64,000 nucleotides of DNA from Microbacterium sp. 4R-513 (GCF_011046485.1 NZ_CP049256.1:3534001-3598000); one strand, 5' to 3'; shown: positions 34,706 to 43,861, counted from the stretch's first letter. Translations and numbers: made by a program. The notes: a model not told the origin generated them from the sequence alone.

Positions 34706-35668
34706 TCAGTGATACTGCGCGAGCCCCGCCTCGGCCCAGTCCGCGGCCGCACGACGCGCGCCGGCCGGCTCGATGATCTCGAGGGCGCCGCCCCTGCGGG
34801 CGGCGAGGCGGCGAAGGCTCAGCTCGTCGGCGATGCGCATCGTCGCCATGGACACGCCCTCGATCGTCTCGACCTCGGCACGGTCGACGTACTCGCCGAG
34901 GAGCGGGGCGACGGCGGCCGGGAAGCGGACGCGGGCCACGATCTCGTCGCTCGTGGTCTCGAACCAGCCGGGCGCCGGCTCCTCGCCGTGCGTCACGGGG
35001 ATGTCGGTGAGGCGCAGGTCGCTCACCCGATCCAGATGGAACGTGCGCATGGCCTGGCGCATGTGGCACCAGCCCTGCAGATACCACTGGTCGCTCGCGA
35101 TCTGGATCTTGACCGGATCGACCGTGCGGGTCGTGGGCGCGGCATCCGGAGCCTTGTAGGTGAACGACACGGCCACGCCCTCCCGCACGGCCGCCGCGAC
35201 GGTGCCGCGCACGGCGTCGACGGGCTCGGGTGCGACGATGACCTCCGCGGGTGCGGTCGCCGCGCCGCGTGCGAGCTTGGCAAGGAGGCCGGTGAAGAGG
35301 TCGGTGTCGCCGACGCCCGGGATCGCGCGGGCCACCTGAAGCCCCGCGAGCAGCGCGGCCGCCTCGCGGGCGGTCAGCTTCGGCGACCGCTCGAGACCAA
35401 CCGAGTTCGTGATGACGATGAGGTCGCGCTCGTCGAGCAGGTCCCAGTCGATGTCGAACAGATCGTTCGCCATCTGCCAGTAGCCGCGCTCGCCGGGGAG
35501 CCCGATGACCGTCAGCTTCTCGACCATGCCGCGCATCTGGACGGGTGTCACGTCGAACTCGTCGGCGGCCTCTTCGACCGAGACCTCGCCCTTGCCGATG
35601 AGGTACGGCACGAGCTGCAGCATGATCGCGGCGCGATCGGTCGCGATGAGGGGGCGGCGGGTGGTCAC
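34706..35668 (-). CDS. pafC: WYL-domain transcriptional regulator PafC
   Basis: 320 residues. N-terminal winged helix (DRAAIMLQLVPYLIGKGEVSVEEAADEF), central WYL domain with the strand SDQWYLQGWCHMRQAMRTFHLDRV, and a WCX C-terminal domain. With PafB forms the heterodimeric activator of the RecA-independent DNA damage response in mycobacteria. Overlaps pafB by 4 bases (ATGA type). Regulatory ligand is thought to be nucleic acid sensed by WYL. Confidence 0.93.
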   Translation of the reverse strand: MTTRRPLIATDRAAIMLQLVPYLIGKGEVSVEEAADEFDVTPVQMRGMVEKLTVIGLPGERGYWQMANDLFDIDWDLLDERDLIVITNSVGLERSPKLTAREAAALLAGLQVARAIPGVGDTDLFTGLLAKLARGAATAPAEVIVAPEPVDAVRGTVAAAVREGVAVSFTYKAPDAAPTTRTVDPVKIQIASDQWYLQGWCHMRQAMRTFHLDRVSDLRLTDIPVTHGEEPAPGWFETTSDEIVARVRFPAAVAPLLGEYVDRAEVETIEGVSMATMRIADELSLRRLAARRGGALEIIEPAGARRAAADWAEAGLAQYH

Positions 35669-36660
35669 GCGGCGCCTCCGTGGACCTCGAGCGTGGCGCG
35701 CAGCCGCGCCATCACCTGCTCGCGCAGGTCGGACGGCTCGACCACCCGGACTTCGGGCCCGTACGAGGCCAGCTCGTCCGCGAAGATCTGCGCGTCCACA
35801 TACGGGACGCGTATGCCTTGTGCCGCGGGTCGTGCGCGGCGGCTCAGCCGCAGCGCGGCCTCGGTGCCGGGGTTGACCTCGAGGAGCGCGAGCTGGCGCT
35901 CGGCGAGCTCTTCCAGTCCGGCAAGGGCCCGCTCCCCGGCGCCTTCGCGCAGCGCCGGGTCGAACGACTCCCGCGTCTGCTGCACCTCCCCCACGATGCG
36001 GGAAAGGAGGAACGTGCGGTCGGCGCCGACGTTGAGGTCGAAGCCGAAGACGTGCCAGCGCGCCTCGTACTCGACGAGCGCGAGCGGGCGGACGCGGCGC
36101 ACCCGGGGCGCCTCCTCCCCCGGCTTGAGGTAGGGGAAGGTGACGACGCGACTGAGCTCGATGGCCTGCTGGAGCGCGGGGAACGCCGGATCGCGCAGGC
36201 TGATCCGCGGCGAGTAGCCGATGATCGGGTCCTCGACGGCGATGCCGAGGGCGCGGATCTTGCGCAGGCCGCTGCGTGCTTCGGCCGACATCGAGCTCTC
36301 GCTCCAGACGCCGCCGGCGAGGTTGAGGAGCGCGATCTCGGCCGGGGTGAACTCGATGTCCTCGGGGAGCTCGTATTCGGCCGTGGGCACGCGGTAGCGC
36401 GCCTCGCGGAGGTCGTCGGGATCGGCGCGGTCGCCGATCGTCTCGATCGGGACGCCGAGGCCGCGGAGGCTCTCCTTGTCGCGCTCGAACATCTTCTCGA
36501 GCGCGTCCTTCGACGCACCGGACTCGCTCTGCTCGCGGTACCCCGACACGGACGTCAGGATGGTGTCCTTCGTCAGCCCCTGCTCGGTCGCCATGAGGGC
36601 GACCACGAGGTTGACGAGCCGCTCCTCGGGCGGGTTGCGGACAGGGGATTTCGCGGGCAC
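35665..36660 (-). CDS. pafB: WYL-domain transcriptional regulator PafB
   Basis: 331 residues. Begins with a winged helix (RLVNLVVALMATEQGLTKDTILTSVSGY), followed by a WYL domain (LALVEYEARWHVFGFDLNVGADRTFLLSRI) and a C-terminal WCX domain. Partner of PafC. Named for proteasome accessory factor, yet no pafA, pup, dop or proteasome subunit gene is next to it. GTG start set by TAGGAT 6 bases upstream. The pair is transcribed toward tatA, from its own leaderless promoter. Confidence 0.93.
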   Translation of the reverse strand: MPAKSPVRNPPEERLVNLVVALMATEQGLTKDTILTSVSGYREQSESGASKDALEKMFERDKESLRGLGVPIETIGDRADPDDLREARYRVPTAEYELPEDIEFTPAEIALLNLAGGVWSESSMSAEARSGLRKIRALGIAVEDPIIGYSPRISLRDPAFPALQQAIELSRVVTFPYLKPGEEAPRVRRVRPLALVEYEARWHVFGFDLNVGADRTFLLSRIVGEVQQTRESFDPALREGAGERALAGLEELAERQLALLEVNPGTEAALRLSRRARPAAQGIRVPYVDAQIFADELASYGPEVRVVEPSDLREQVMARLRATLEVHGGAA

Positions 36661-36666
36661 TCCCTC

Positions 36667-36672
36667 ATCCTA
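36667..36672 (-). promoter_or_regulatory. Leaderless -10 box of pafBC
   Basis: TAGGAT on the minus strand ends 6 bases before GTG 36660. Confidence 0.55.
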
Positions 36673-36695
36673 GAGTCGCCCGCCGCGACACTCGC

Positions 36696-37643
36696 CTACT
36701 GGGCGGGAGCGGCGTCCACGCCGAGGATGTCGATCACGAAGACGCGCGCGACACCGGCCGATCCGCCGTCCGAGCCGTCGCTGGCGGGGAGCACGACGAG
36801 CAGCTGCGAGCCGACCGTGACGTCTCCGAGCTCCTCGGCCGCCCCGGGCACGAGCTGCTCGAGCGTCACCGACTGCGGCTCGCCGTCCCACGTGGTGTCG
36901 AGGACCGACTTGTCGTCCCACGACACGCTCGTGTACTGCACGCGGATGGTGTCGTCGGCCTTCACCTCGGGGCCCGCGCCCTTGATGAGCGTCTGGGCGA
37001 CGAGCTCCTTCGGCGCGGCCGCGTCGGGGACGATGACGCCGGGGCGCCCGTCGGGCGCGCGCACGACCGTGGGCAGGCCGAGCGCGTCGTTGTAGACGAG
37101 CGAGCCCTGGGCGTGCGGCAGGTAGACCTTCTGCACGTCGACGACGGCGATCGCGGAGTCCTTCTCGCCGAGGCCGAGGCTCGCGGCGGTCTCGGGCTCG
37201 ATGTCGCCGGGCGCGAGCGCCACGACCGTGCGCGTGCCCTCGGTGGCGCACTGCAGCGCCGTCTCGAAGGCGGGCACGGCCTGGATCCAGCGCTCGTACG
37301 TGTTGACGCGCGAGAGGTCGCCGTCGTACGGGGTCGACACGAGGACCTCGCCGGTCTTGCCGCTCACGATCTGGAGGTCGAGCACGACGGCCTGGTTCTT
37401 GGCGGAGATCGCCGTGCCGTCACCCTCCGCGATGTCGCCGAACGAGGTCGAGTCGACGTGGAACGGCGTGCGGGTGGTGACCTTCGGCTCCTCGCCCGTC
37501 TCGCCCGAGACCTTCACCAGGTCGGCCGCCGACGTGTCCGACGTCGGGCGCGGGCAGGATGGGTAGCCGGCGGGGATGCCGCAGCCGGTCAGGCCGATCG
37601 CGGAGAGTCCGAGGACCGCGAGGACAGCGGGGATCTTGCGCAC
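36696..37643 (-). CDS. FKBP-type peptidyl-prolyl isomerase lipoprotein
   Basis: 315 residues. Lipoprotein signal MRKIPAVLAVLGLSAIGLTGC with lipobox LTGC (Cys at residue 21). The C-terminal 100 residues resemble an FKBP domain (DDTIRVQYTSVSWDDKSVLDTTW, then VPGAAEELGDVTVGSQLLVVLP); the middle region looks like a second, degenerate FKBP-like fold. Expected at the outer face of the membrane, helping secreted protein folding. Start fixed by TAGACT 6 bases upstream. Sits between trmI and pafB, where proteasome genes are found in mycobacteria. Confidence 0.88.
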   Translation of the reverse strand: MRKIPAVLAVLGLSAIGLTGCGIPAGYPSCPRPTSDTSAADLVKVSGETGEEPKVTTRTPFHVDSTSFGDIAEGDGTAISAKNQAVVLDLQIVSGKTGEVLVSTPYDGDLSRVNTYERWIQAVPAFETALQCATEGTRTVVALAPGDIEPETAASLGLGEKDSAIAVVDVQKVYLPHAQGSLVYNDALGLPTVVRAPDGRPGVIVPDAAAPKELVAQTLIKGAGPEVKADDTIRVQYTSVSWDDKSVLDTTWDGEPQSVTLEQLVPGAAEELGDVTVGSQLLVVLPASDGSDGGSAGVARVFVIDILGVDAAPAQ

Positions 37644-37649
37644 CGGAAC

Positions 37650-37655
37650 AGTCTA
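37650..37655 (-). promoter_or_regulatory. Leaderless -10 box of the FKBP gene
   Basis: TAGACT on the minus strand ends 6 bases before GTG 37643; it overlaps the 3' end of trmI. Confidence 0.5.
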
Positions 37656-38660
37656 GGCGGAAGCCTCGGGCCGCCCCGACCCGGCCGCCTCTCGGGCGCC
37701 CTGCGCCGCCCGCTGCGCTTCGCGCACGCGCTTGCGGAGGTTTTTGTCCGTGATGTCGCGGTCGCCCACGGCGCCCGGAGTCCACAGCTCCACGTCCTCG
37801 TCGCCGTAGCTCGACTTGGATGCGCGACGCTTGACCCCCGGCAGCACCGCGCCCGGAGCGAGCCGGCGTGCCCAGACGAGGAAGCCCGTGTGGGCGACCA
37901 TCCGATGGTCGGGCCGGACGGCCAGGCCCTCGACATGCCAGCCGCGCACCATCGTCTCGTTCGCATCGGGCTCGGTGAACAGGCCCGTGCCGCGGATGTA
38001 CTCCGCCGTACGGCTGAGCTGCGTCGCGGTGGCGACGTAGCAGACCACCACGCCGCCGGGCGCGAGGGCGTCGGCAACCGCGTCGATGCACTCCCACGGC
38101 GCCAGCATGTCGAGGACGACCCGGTCGACGGATGCCGCGGCCACGGCGTTCGGGAGCTCCTCCACGAGGTCGCCCACGACGACGTCCCAGTTCCCGGGCT
38201 CATGCCCCGTGAAGGTCTCGACGTTGGCGCGCGCGACCTCCGCGAACTCGGCTCGCCGCTCGAACGAGACCAGGCGCCCCTCGCCGCCGATCGCTCGCAG
38301 GAGCCACAGCGACAGCGCGCCGGATCCGACACCGGCCTCGACGACGACGGCGCCCGGGAAGACGTCCGCTTCGGCGAGGATCTGCGCGGCATCCTTCGGG
38401 TAGACGATGGCTGCGCCCCGCGGCATGGACATGACGAAGTCACGCAGGAGCGGGCGGAGCGCGAGGTACTCGTGTCCGCCGCTGTTGATCACGACCGAGC
38501 CGTCGGGCTGCCCGATGAGCGCCGTGTGCTTGAGGACGCCGTGGTGCGTGTGCAGCTCGCCGTCCTCGCGGAGGGTGATCGTGTGCAGGCGGCCCTTGGG
38601 CCCGGTCAGCTGCACGCGATCGCCGATGCGGAACGGTCCGCTGGGTCGTGCCGAGGTCAT
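37653..38660 (-). CDS. trmI: tRNA (adenine-58-N1) methyltransferase
   Basis: 335 residues. N-terminal beta domain (FRIGDRVQLTGPKGRLHTITL), then a Rossmann methyltransferase with the SAM-binding motif VVVEAGVGSGALSLWLL, acidic loop ERRAEFA, and the VVLDMLAPWECID motif. Methylates A58 in the T-loop of tRNAs. The C-terminal 40 residues are a basic, Ala-rich extension. ATG overlaps the HAD stop by 4 bases, so it is coupled to the phosphatase gene. Confidence 0.94.
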   Translation of the reverse strand: MTSARPSGPFRIGDRVQLTGPKGRLHTITLREDGELHTHHGVLKHTALIGQPDGSVVINSGGHEYLALRPLLRDFVMSMPRGAAIVYPKDAAQILAEADVFPGAVVVEAGVGSGALSLWLLRAIGGEGRLVSFERRAEFAEVARANVETFTGHEPGNWDVVVGDLVEELPNAVAAASVDRVVLDMLAPWECIDAVADALAPGGVVVCYVATATQLSRTAEYIRGTGLFTEPDANETMVRGWHVEGLAVRPDHRMVAHTGFLVWARRLAPGAVLPGVKRRASKSSYGDEDVELWTPGAVGDRDITDKNLRKRVREAQRAAQGAREAAGSGRPEASA

Positions 38661-39343
38661 CGATGGGCTCCCTGTCGTGCCGTGTGCTCGCGGTGGAACT
38701 CCGCGATGTCGTCTGCGGTCCGGCCCTCGAGGGTCGACCAGATCGTGTGGGCGCCGGCGCCGGCGACCGAGACCATGAGCGGGACTCCGATCGTCGCGGC
38801 TCCCGATGCGACGGCCGAGCGCAGGCCATTGGGCGAGTCCTCGATCGCGACGGTGTCGGCCGGGGCGACGCCGAGCGCCTCGCACGCCTGCCAGTAGGGG
38901 TCGGGGAACGGCTTGGGCCGGGTCGCGTCATCTCCCGCGATGATGACGTCGAAGGCGTCGAAGTCGATGAGATCGACGACGGACTCCGCCATCCGGCGCA
39001 GCGACATCGTCACGAGCGCCGTGGGGATGCGGGCGTCGCGCAGGCTCGTGAGGAGCTCGCGCGCTCCGGGCCGGAACGGCACGCCCTTCGTGGCGAGCTG
39101 GTTCATGACGTCGTCCGTGAGGTGGTCGACGATGTCGGTGATCCCCATCCGCACGCCGGCATCCTGGAAGATGCGCGCCGAGTCCTCGAGACCGAGCCCG
39201 ACGAGGCGGAGCGCCTGCTCGTGCGACCACGTCCCGCCGAACTTCTCGACGAGCGGCGTCTCGGCGGCCATCCAGTACGGCTCGGTATCGACGAGGGTGC
39301 CGTCCATGTCCCAGAGGACGGCGGCAGGGAGGCGGGGACTCAC
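38657..39343 (-). CDS. HAD-superfamily phosphatase (beta-phosphoglucomutase/Gph-like)
   Basis: 228 residues. HAD motifs in order: VLWDMDGTLVDTE (nucleophile Asp), VTMSLRR (motif II Thr/Ser), RPKPFPDPY (Lys) and AIEDSPNGLRSAVASG (acidic pair). Cap domain of type C1. Substrate unknown, likely a small phosphorylated metabolite. GTG 39343 is preferred to GTG 39349 because TAGCAT ends exactly 6 bases upstream; the longer form would start immediately at the -10 box. Confidence 0.9.
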   Translation of the reverse strand: MSPRLPAAVLWDMDGTLVDTEPYWMAAETPLVEKFGGTWSHEQALRLVGLGLEDSARIFQDAGVRMGITDIVDHLTDDVMNQLATKGVPFRPGARELLTSLRDARIPTALVTMSLRRMAESVVDLIDFDAFDVIIAGDDATRPKPFPDPYWQACEALGVAPADTVAIEDSPNGLRSAVASGAATIGVPLMVSVAGAGAHTIWSTLEGRTADDIAEFHREHTARQGAHR

Positions 39344-39349
39344 TGACAC

Positions 39350-39355
39350 ATGCTA
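39350..39355 (-). promoter_or_regulatory. Leaderless -10 box of the HAD-trmI operon
   Basis: TAGCAT on the minus strand ends 6 bases before GTG 39343. Confidence 0.5.
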
Positions 39356-39472
39356 TCCGGCGGGGATCAGGCGATCCTGCGGCCGATCTGGCGCTCACGG
39401 GTGGTCGTGGCCCGAGATCCCGACGAGGAGCCTATTCTGGATGGAGCCCCAGCACGGGGCCGAGGAGGGTGC

Positions 39473-40336
39473 GTGGACGGACTGGGACGTCGAGTGCTCG
39501 TCGCCGCGTTCGACGGCTGGAACGATGCGGGCGAAGCCGCTTCCAGCGCCGTGACGCAGCTGCGCGAGAGCGGCGAGTACGAGGTGGTGTTCTCGGTCGA
39601 TCCCGAGCTCTACTTCGACTACCAGTACACGCGCCCGCAGATCGCGACCGACGGCGACGGCCGGCGGAGCCTGCGCTGGCCCGAGGCGACGATCCTGCGG
39701 CCCGCCCGACCGACCCGCAGCGCGCAGCTGTGGCTGCTGACCGGCGTCGAACCCGCCCGCGCGTGGCAGGCTTTCGCGAGCGAGTTCATCGATGTCGCGC
39801 TCCGCGAAGACATCACGGGCCTCGTCTCGATCGGCTCGATGATGTCGGACGTTCCGCACACCCGGCCGATCTCGGTCTTCGCGGGCAGCGAGAACGAGCA
39901 GATCCGCACGTCTCTCAACCTGGAGCGCTCGACGTACGAGGGGCCCGTCGGCATCCTGAGCGTCTTGTCGCATGCGGCGGATGCCGCCGGCATCCCGACC
40001 GCGAGCCTGTGGGCGAGCGTCCCCCACTACGTGGCGGGCCACACGCCGTCGCCCAAGGCGACGCTCGCACTGCTGGATCGTCTGGAAGACCTGACCGGCG
40101 CGCAGATCCCGCGCGGAGACCTGGCCAGCGAAGCGGTCGCCTGGGAGGCCTCGATCGACGCGGCTGCGGCCGACGACGAGGAGATGACGGAGTACATCCG
40201 CCAGCTCGAGCGGACGCGCGACACGTGGGACTCCCCCGAGGCTTCGGGTGACGCCATCGCGCAGGAATTCGAGCGCTATCTGCGGCGCGGAGGCGACGGA
40301 CCGACCAAGCCCGGTCGCGACGAGCCGCGCCGCTAG
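39473..40336 (+). CDS. PAC2 family protein
   Basis: 287 residues. PAC2 domain (LVAAFDGWNDAGEAASSAVTQL at the start, then SIGSMMSDVPHTRP and GPVGILSVLSHAADAAGIPTASLWASVPHYV), related to the archaeal/eukaryotic proteasome assembly chaperone 2 fold, though actinobacterial members have no proven proteasome role. Homologous to Rv2125, which also lies near trmI. GTG at 39473 has GAGGAGGG upstream; TATTCT (39433-39438) may be the -10 box. Confidence 0.9.
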   Translation: MDGLGRRVLVAAFDGWNDAGEAASSAVTQLRESGEYEVVFSVDPELYFDYQYTRPQIATDGDGRRSLRWPEATILRPARPTRSAQLWLLTGVEPARAWQAFASEFIDVALREDITGLVSIGSMMSDVPHTRPISVFAGSENEQIRTSLNLERSTYEGPVGILSVLSHAADAAGIPTASLWASVPHYVAGHTPSPKATLALLDRLEDLTGAQIPRGDLASEAVAWEASIDAAAADDEEMTEYIRQLERTRDTWDSPEASGDAIAQEFERYLRRGGDGPTKPGRDEPRR

Positions 40337-40364
40337 CGGCGCGACCCGTCGCTGCGACCGAGGA

Positions 40365-41192
40365 TCAGTAGGGCTGCAGCACGCCGAGCGCGAGGAGCAC
40401 CATCAGGGTGCCGCCGAGAAGGATCCGGTAGATCACGAACGGCAGGAAGCTGTGCTTCGAGATCCAGTTCATGAGGAACGCGATGATCCCGAGGCCCACC
40501 ACGAACGCCACACCCGTCGCGACCGCCGTCTCGCCGAGGGTGAAGACGCTCGGCTCGTCCCAGCTCTTGAAGAGCTGGTAGAGGCCGCTGCCGAACACCG
40601 CGGGGATCGCGAGGAGGAAGGCGTAGCGCGCCGCCGCGGCGCGCTGATACCCGAGGAACAGACCCATCGTGATGGTGCCTCCCGAGCGCGAGACGCCGGG
40701 GATGAGTGCGAGCGCCTGCGCGAGGCCGTAGAGGATGCCGTGGCCCACCGTGAGGTCTTCCATCCTCCGCGTCTTGCGGCCCACCCAGTCGGCGATGCCG
40801 AGCAGGATGCCGAAGACGATGAGCATCGTCGCGACGAGCCACAGCGAGCGGAAGGTCGTCTCGATCTGGTCCTGGAACAGCAGCCCCAGCACCACGATCG
40901 GGATGCTGCCGATGATGATGAGCCATCCGACCTTCGCGTCGGGGTCGTTCCGCGGGATCTTCCCGAACAGCGCCTTGAACCAGTGGCTCACGATGCGCAC
41001 GATGTCACGCCAGAAGAAGAGCACCACGGCCGTCTCGGTGCCGAGCTGCGTGATGGCGGTGAAGGCGGCGCCCGGATCCTGCGCCCCGGGCAGCAGCTCG
41101 CCCAGGATGCGCAGGTGTGCGCTCGATGAGACGGGGAGGAACTCGGTCAGGCCCTGGACGAGCCCGAGGATGATCGCCTCGAGGAGGTGCAT
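40365..41192 (-). CDS. uppP: Undecaprenyl-diphosphatase
   Basis: 275 residues, about eight membrane helices. Recycles the undecaprenyl lipid carrier for peptidoglycan synthesis and gives bacitracin resistance. Catalytic motifs [16 protein letters not shown] near the N-terminus and [15 protein letters not shown] near residue 165. ATG preceded by GAAAGG. Convergent with the PAC2 gene; ends 28 bases from it. Confidence 0.96.
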   Translation of the reverse strand: MHLLEAIILGLVQGLTEFLPVSSSAHLRILGELLPGAQDPGAAFTAITQLGTETAVVLFFWRDIVRIVSHWFKALFGKIPRNDPDAKVGWLIIIGSIPIVVLGLLFQDQIETTFRSLWLVATMLIVFGILLGIADWVGRKTRRMEDLTVGHGILYGLAQALALIPGVSRSGGTITMGLFLGYQRAAAARYAFLLAIPAVFGSGLYQLFKSWDEPSVFTLGETAVATGVAFVVGLGIIAFLMNWISKHSFLPFVIYRILLGGTLMVLLALGVLQPY

Positions 41193-41201
41193 ACGCGCCT
41201 T

Positions 41202-42503
41202 TCAGTAGCTGCGGATGAGATCGGTGAGCACGCGCTGGCCGAAGACGAGGGCATCCAGCGGCACGCGCTCATCGACGCCGTGGAACATGCCGGTGAAGTC
41301 GAGGTCGGCGGGCAGCCGCAGCGGCGCGAACCCGTAGCCCGCGATGCCGAGTGCAGACAGCGCCTTGTTGTCGGTCCCGCCGCCCATGAGGTAGGGGATG
41401 ACGGGGACGCCGGGGTCGTGGCGGCCGAGGGCCGCGACCATCGCGTCGACGAGGTCGCCCTGGAACGGCACCTCGAGACCGATGTCCTGGTGCACGATCT
41501 CGACCTCGACGTCGTCGCCGACGATGCGGCGGATGTCGGCGAGCACCGCCTCCTCCATGCCCGGCAGGGTGCGCACGTCGATGAGCGCCTCCGCGCGGTC
41601 GGGGATGACGTTGTGCTTGTATCCCGCCGTCAGACCGGTGGGGTTCGTCGTCGTGCGGAGCGTCGAGCGGAGGAATCCGGATGCCGCGCCCATCGACGCG
41701 GCAAGGGCGTCGGGGTCGCTCGCATCGGCGTCCAGCAGAGCGGCGAGGCCGTCGGCGAAGGCGGTGGTGGTCTCGGTGAGGCGAACGGGCCATTCGGTGC
41801 GGCCGAGCGCCGCGACGGCCTCACCGAGGCGCGTGACGGCATTGTGCTCGTGGAGGCTCGAGCCGTGCGCGGCGCGCCCACGCGCGACGAGCCTGATCCA
41901 CACGAGCGCCTTCTCGCCGGTCTGCAGGAGATACGCTCGGCGCCCCGCGGCCTCGATCGAGTAGCCGCCGACCTCGCTGATGGCCTCCGTCGCCCCGGCG
42001 AACCAGTCCGGCTTGTCGCGGACCACAAGGGCCGAGCCCTCGATGCCGCCGTTCTCCTCGTCGGCGAAGAACGCCAGCACGAGGTCGCGCTCGGGCTGCT
42101 CCCCCGCCCGCAGCAGGTCGGCGACAGAGGTGAGGATCATGGCGTCCATGTCCTTCATGTCGACCGCGCCGCGGCCCCACAGCAGTCCGTCGCGGATCTC
42201 GCCGGCGAACGGATCGACGCTCCAGTCCTCCGCGATCGCGGGCACGACATCGAGGTGTCCGTGGAGCACGAGCGCGGGCTTGCCCGGGTCCTTCCCCGGC
42301 ACACGCGCCGCGACGTTGGTGCGCCTCGGAATGGGCTCGTAGTACTCGGGAGCGAGCCCGAGCGACTCGAGGTAGGCGCCGACGTATTCCGCCGCTTCGC
42401 GCTCGCCGGCGGCGCGTCCTCCGCCGTGGTTGGTCGTGTCGAACCGAATGAGATCGCGCGCGATCCGCACGACCTCGGGAAGGTCGGTTTCGGGCGTGGG
42501 CAT
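41202..42503 (-). CDS. M20 family metallopeptidase
   Basis: 433 residues, full length. Metal ligands: His in LHGHLDVVP (about 82), Asp in GAVDMKDMD (about 115), Glu pair in FFADEENGG (about 149), and a final His near the C-terminus in TGMFHGVDERVPL. Lid domain inserted in the middle. Resembles M20 dipeptidase/carboxypeptidase/deacylase enzymes; substrate unassigned. ATG set by TAGGTT 7 bases upstream. Upstream of uppP by 9 bases, so the two may be co-transcribed. Confidence 0.92.
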   Translation of the reverse strand: MPTPETDLPEVVRIARDLIRFDTTNHGGGRAAGEREAAEYVGAYLESLGLAPEYYEPIPRRTNVAARVPGKDPGKPALVLHGHLDVVPAIAEDWSVDPFAGEIRDGLLWGRGAVDMKDMDAMILTSVADLLRAGEQPERDLVLAFFADEENGGIEGSALVVRDKPDWFAGATEAISEVGGYSIEAAGRRAYLLQTGEKALVWIRLVARGRAAHGSSLHEHNAVTRLGEAVAALGRTEWPVRLTETTTAFADGLAALLDADASDPDALAASMGAASGFLRSTLRTTTNPTGLTAGYKHNVIPDRAEALIDVRTLPGMEEAVLADIRRIVGDDVEVEIVHQDIGLEVPFQGDLVDAMVAALGRHDPGVPVIPYLMGGGTDNKALSALGIAGYGFAPLRLPADLDFTGMFHGVDERVPLDALVFGQRVLTDLIRSY

Positions 42504-42510
42504 GCGGACT

Positions 42511-42516
42511 AACCTA
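42511..42516 (-). promoter_or_regulatory. Leaderless -10 box of the M20 peptidase gene
   Basis: TAGGTT on the minus strand ends 7 bases before the ATG at 42503. Confidence 0.5.
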
Positions 42517-42574
42517 CCTGCCGCGCGTTGCGACTCCGTTTCGCGGCGGTGGCCGCGAGGACACCTGCCGAAAC

Positions 42575-42604
42575 GAAGAAGGCCCCCTTTCGGGGGCCTT
42601 CTTC
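42575..42604. terminator. Terminator after tRNA-Leu(GAG)
   Basis: A perfect 13-bp stem GAAGAAGGCCCCC with a 4-base loop, 8 bases past the tRNA 3' end on the minus strand; repeated TTC follows on the plus strand. It isolates the tRNA from the M20 gene. Confidence 0.85.
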
Positions 42605-42612
42605 TTCTTCTG

Positions 42613-42697
42613 TGCGCGAGGGGGGACTTGAACCCCCACGCCCTATACGGGCACTAGCACCTCAAGCTAGCGCGTCTACCTATTCCGCCACCCGCGC
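42613..42697 (-). tRNA. tRNA-Leu (GAG)
   Basis: 85 bases on the minus strand. Acceptor arms GCGCGGG and CTCGCGC (one G-T pair) with discriminator A, anticodon arm CTAGC-TTGAGGT-GCTAG giving anticodon GAG, long variable arm, and GGTTCAAGTCC T-arm. CCA not encoded. Class II structure is complete. Confidence 0.95.
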
Positions 42698-42769
42698 ATC
42701 TGGGTGATTTTCGGTTTCGCAACCGAGGATCGACGATATCACGTTCCGCGCCAGCGACAGAATCGGCGG

Positions 42770-43861
42770 TCATCCCATCGAGACGCCGAAGAGGAGTCCC
42801 AGCGCATACGTGACCGCCGCCGCGCCGAACCCGATCGCGAGCTGTCGCAGGGCGCGGCGCAGCGGCGGACCGCCCGAGAGGAGGCCCACCATGGCGCCCG
42901 TCGACAGGAGCGCGATGCCCACGAGCACGAGCGCGAGGACGATCGCGGCGAAGCCCGAGAGACCGAAGATCCAGGGCAGGACGGGGATGATCGCACCCGA
43001 TGCGAAGAAGAGGAAGCTCGAGAGCGCGGCTCCCCACGCGCTTCCGACGACCTCGTGCGACTCGACGACCTCCAGCGGGCCCGTGTACGTGCTCTGCGAC
43101 TCCTGCCCGCGCGCCGCCGCGACGATGCGCCGGGCGCGTGCGAGCGCATCGGCCTCCGGCATCCCGCGCGTCCGGTAGACCAGCGCCAGCTCGTTCGCGT
43201 CGATGTCGAGATGCGGCAGCGCGGCATCCGCGTATCCGTTCGGCTCGGTCGCCTGGAGCAGCTCGCGCTGCGAGCGCACCGAGACGAACTCGCCCGCGCC
43301 CATCGACAGCGCACCGGCGAGAAGGCCGGCAATCCCGCTGAAGAGCACGAACTGCGGGGCGACGCCCGTCGCACCGATGCCCAGGACGAGGGCGAGGTTG
43401 GAGACGAGGCCGTCGTTCGCGCCGAAGACGGCCGCCCGGAAGGTTCCCGACAGCCGACGGCGCCCCCTCGCCGCGAGGCCGCGCACGACCTCGTGGTGGA
43501 CCTTCTCGTCGGCGGCCATGGCCGACGTCGCGAAGGGCTCGTCGTCGTACGGCGAGCGCCCCTCGGCGTTCTGCGCGAGGGCGAGCACGAAGATCGACCC
43601 GAAGCGCCGAGCCATCCAGCCGAGCGATCGGGTGCCGAAGTCCGGCTTCGGAAGACGCGGGGGCTCCCCGCCGAGAAGTTCCAGCCAGTGCGCCTCGTGA
43701 CGGCCCTCGGCGTCGGCGAGCGCCGTGAGGATCTCGCGCTCCTCCCCCTCGCGGCGGGCGGCGAGCTCCCGGTACACCCGCGCCTCGGCGCGCTCGTTGA
43801 CGAGGTACTGCGCCCAGCGGCGTCGGTCGCGGGCGGTCGGGGCGGCGGCGGGCGCGCTCAA
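42770..43861 (-). CDS. Ferritin-like/VIT1 (CCC1) fusion, probable metal transporter
   Basis: 363 residues. N-terminal ferritin-like helices (about 1-140) with ERAEARVYRELA, EEREILTALADAEGRHEAHW and DEKVHHEV offering Glu/His metal ligands, followed by a VIT1/CCC1 domain of about five membrane helices (GANDGLVSNLALVLG, GALSMGAGEFVSVRSQREL). Such fusions export or store Fe(II)/Mn(II). A TTG at 43861 is chosen because GGAGG lies 6 bases before it; TTG 43873 would lack a ribosome-binding site. Upstream 117 bases to the helicase gene hold nothing else recognised. Confidence 0.9.
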   Translation of the reverse strand: MSAPAAAPTARDRRRWAQYLVNERAEARVYRELAARREGEEREILTALADAEGRHEAHWLELLGGEPPRLPKPDFGTRSLGWMARRFGSIFVLALAQNAEGRSPYDDEPFATSAMAADEKVHHEVVRGLAARGRRRLSGTFRAAVFGANDGLVSNLALVLGIGATGVAPQFVLFSGIAGLLAGALSMGAGEFVSVRSQRELLQATEPNGYADAALPHLDIDANELALVYRTRGMPEADALARARRIVAAARGQESQSTYTGPLEVVESHEVVGSAWGAALSSFLFFASGAIIPVLPWIFGLSGFAAIVLALVLVGIALLSTGAMVGLLSGGPPLRRALRQLAIGFGAAAVTYALGLLFGVSMG

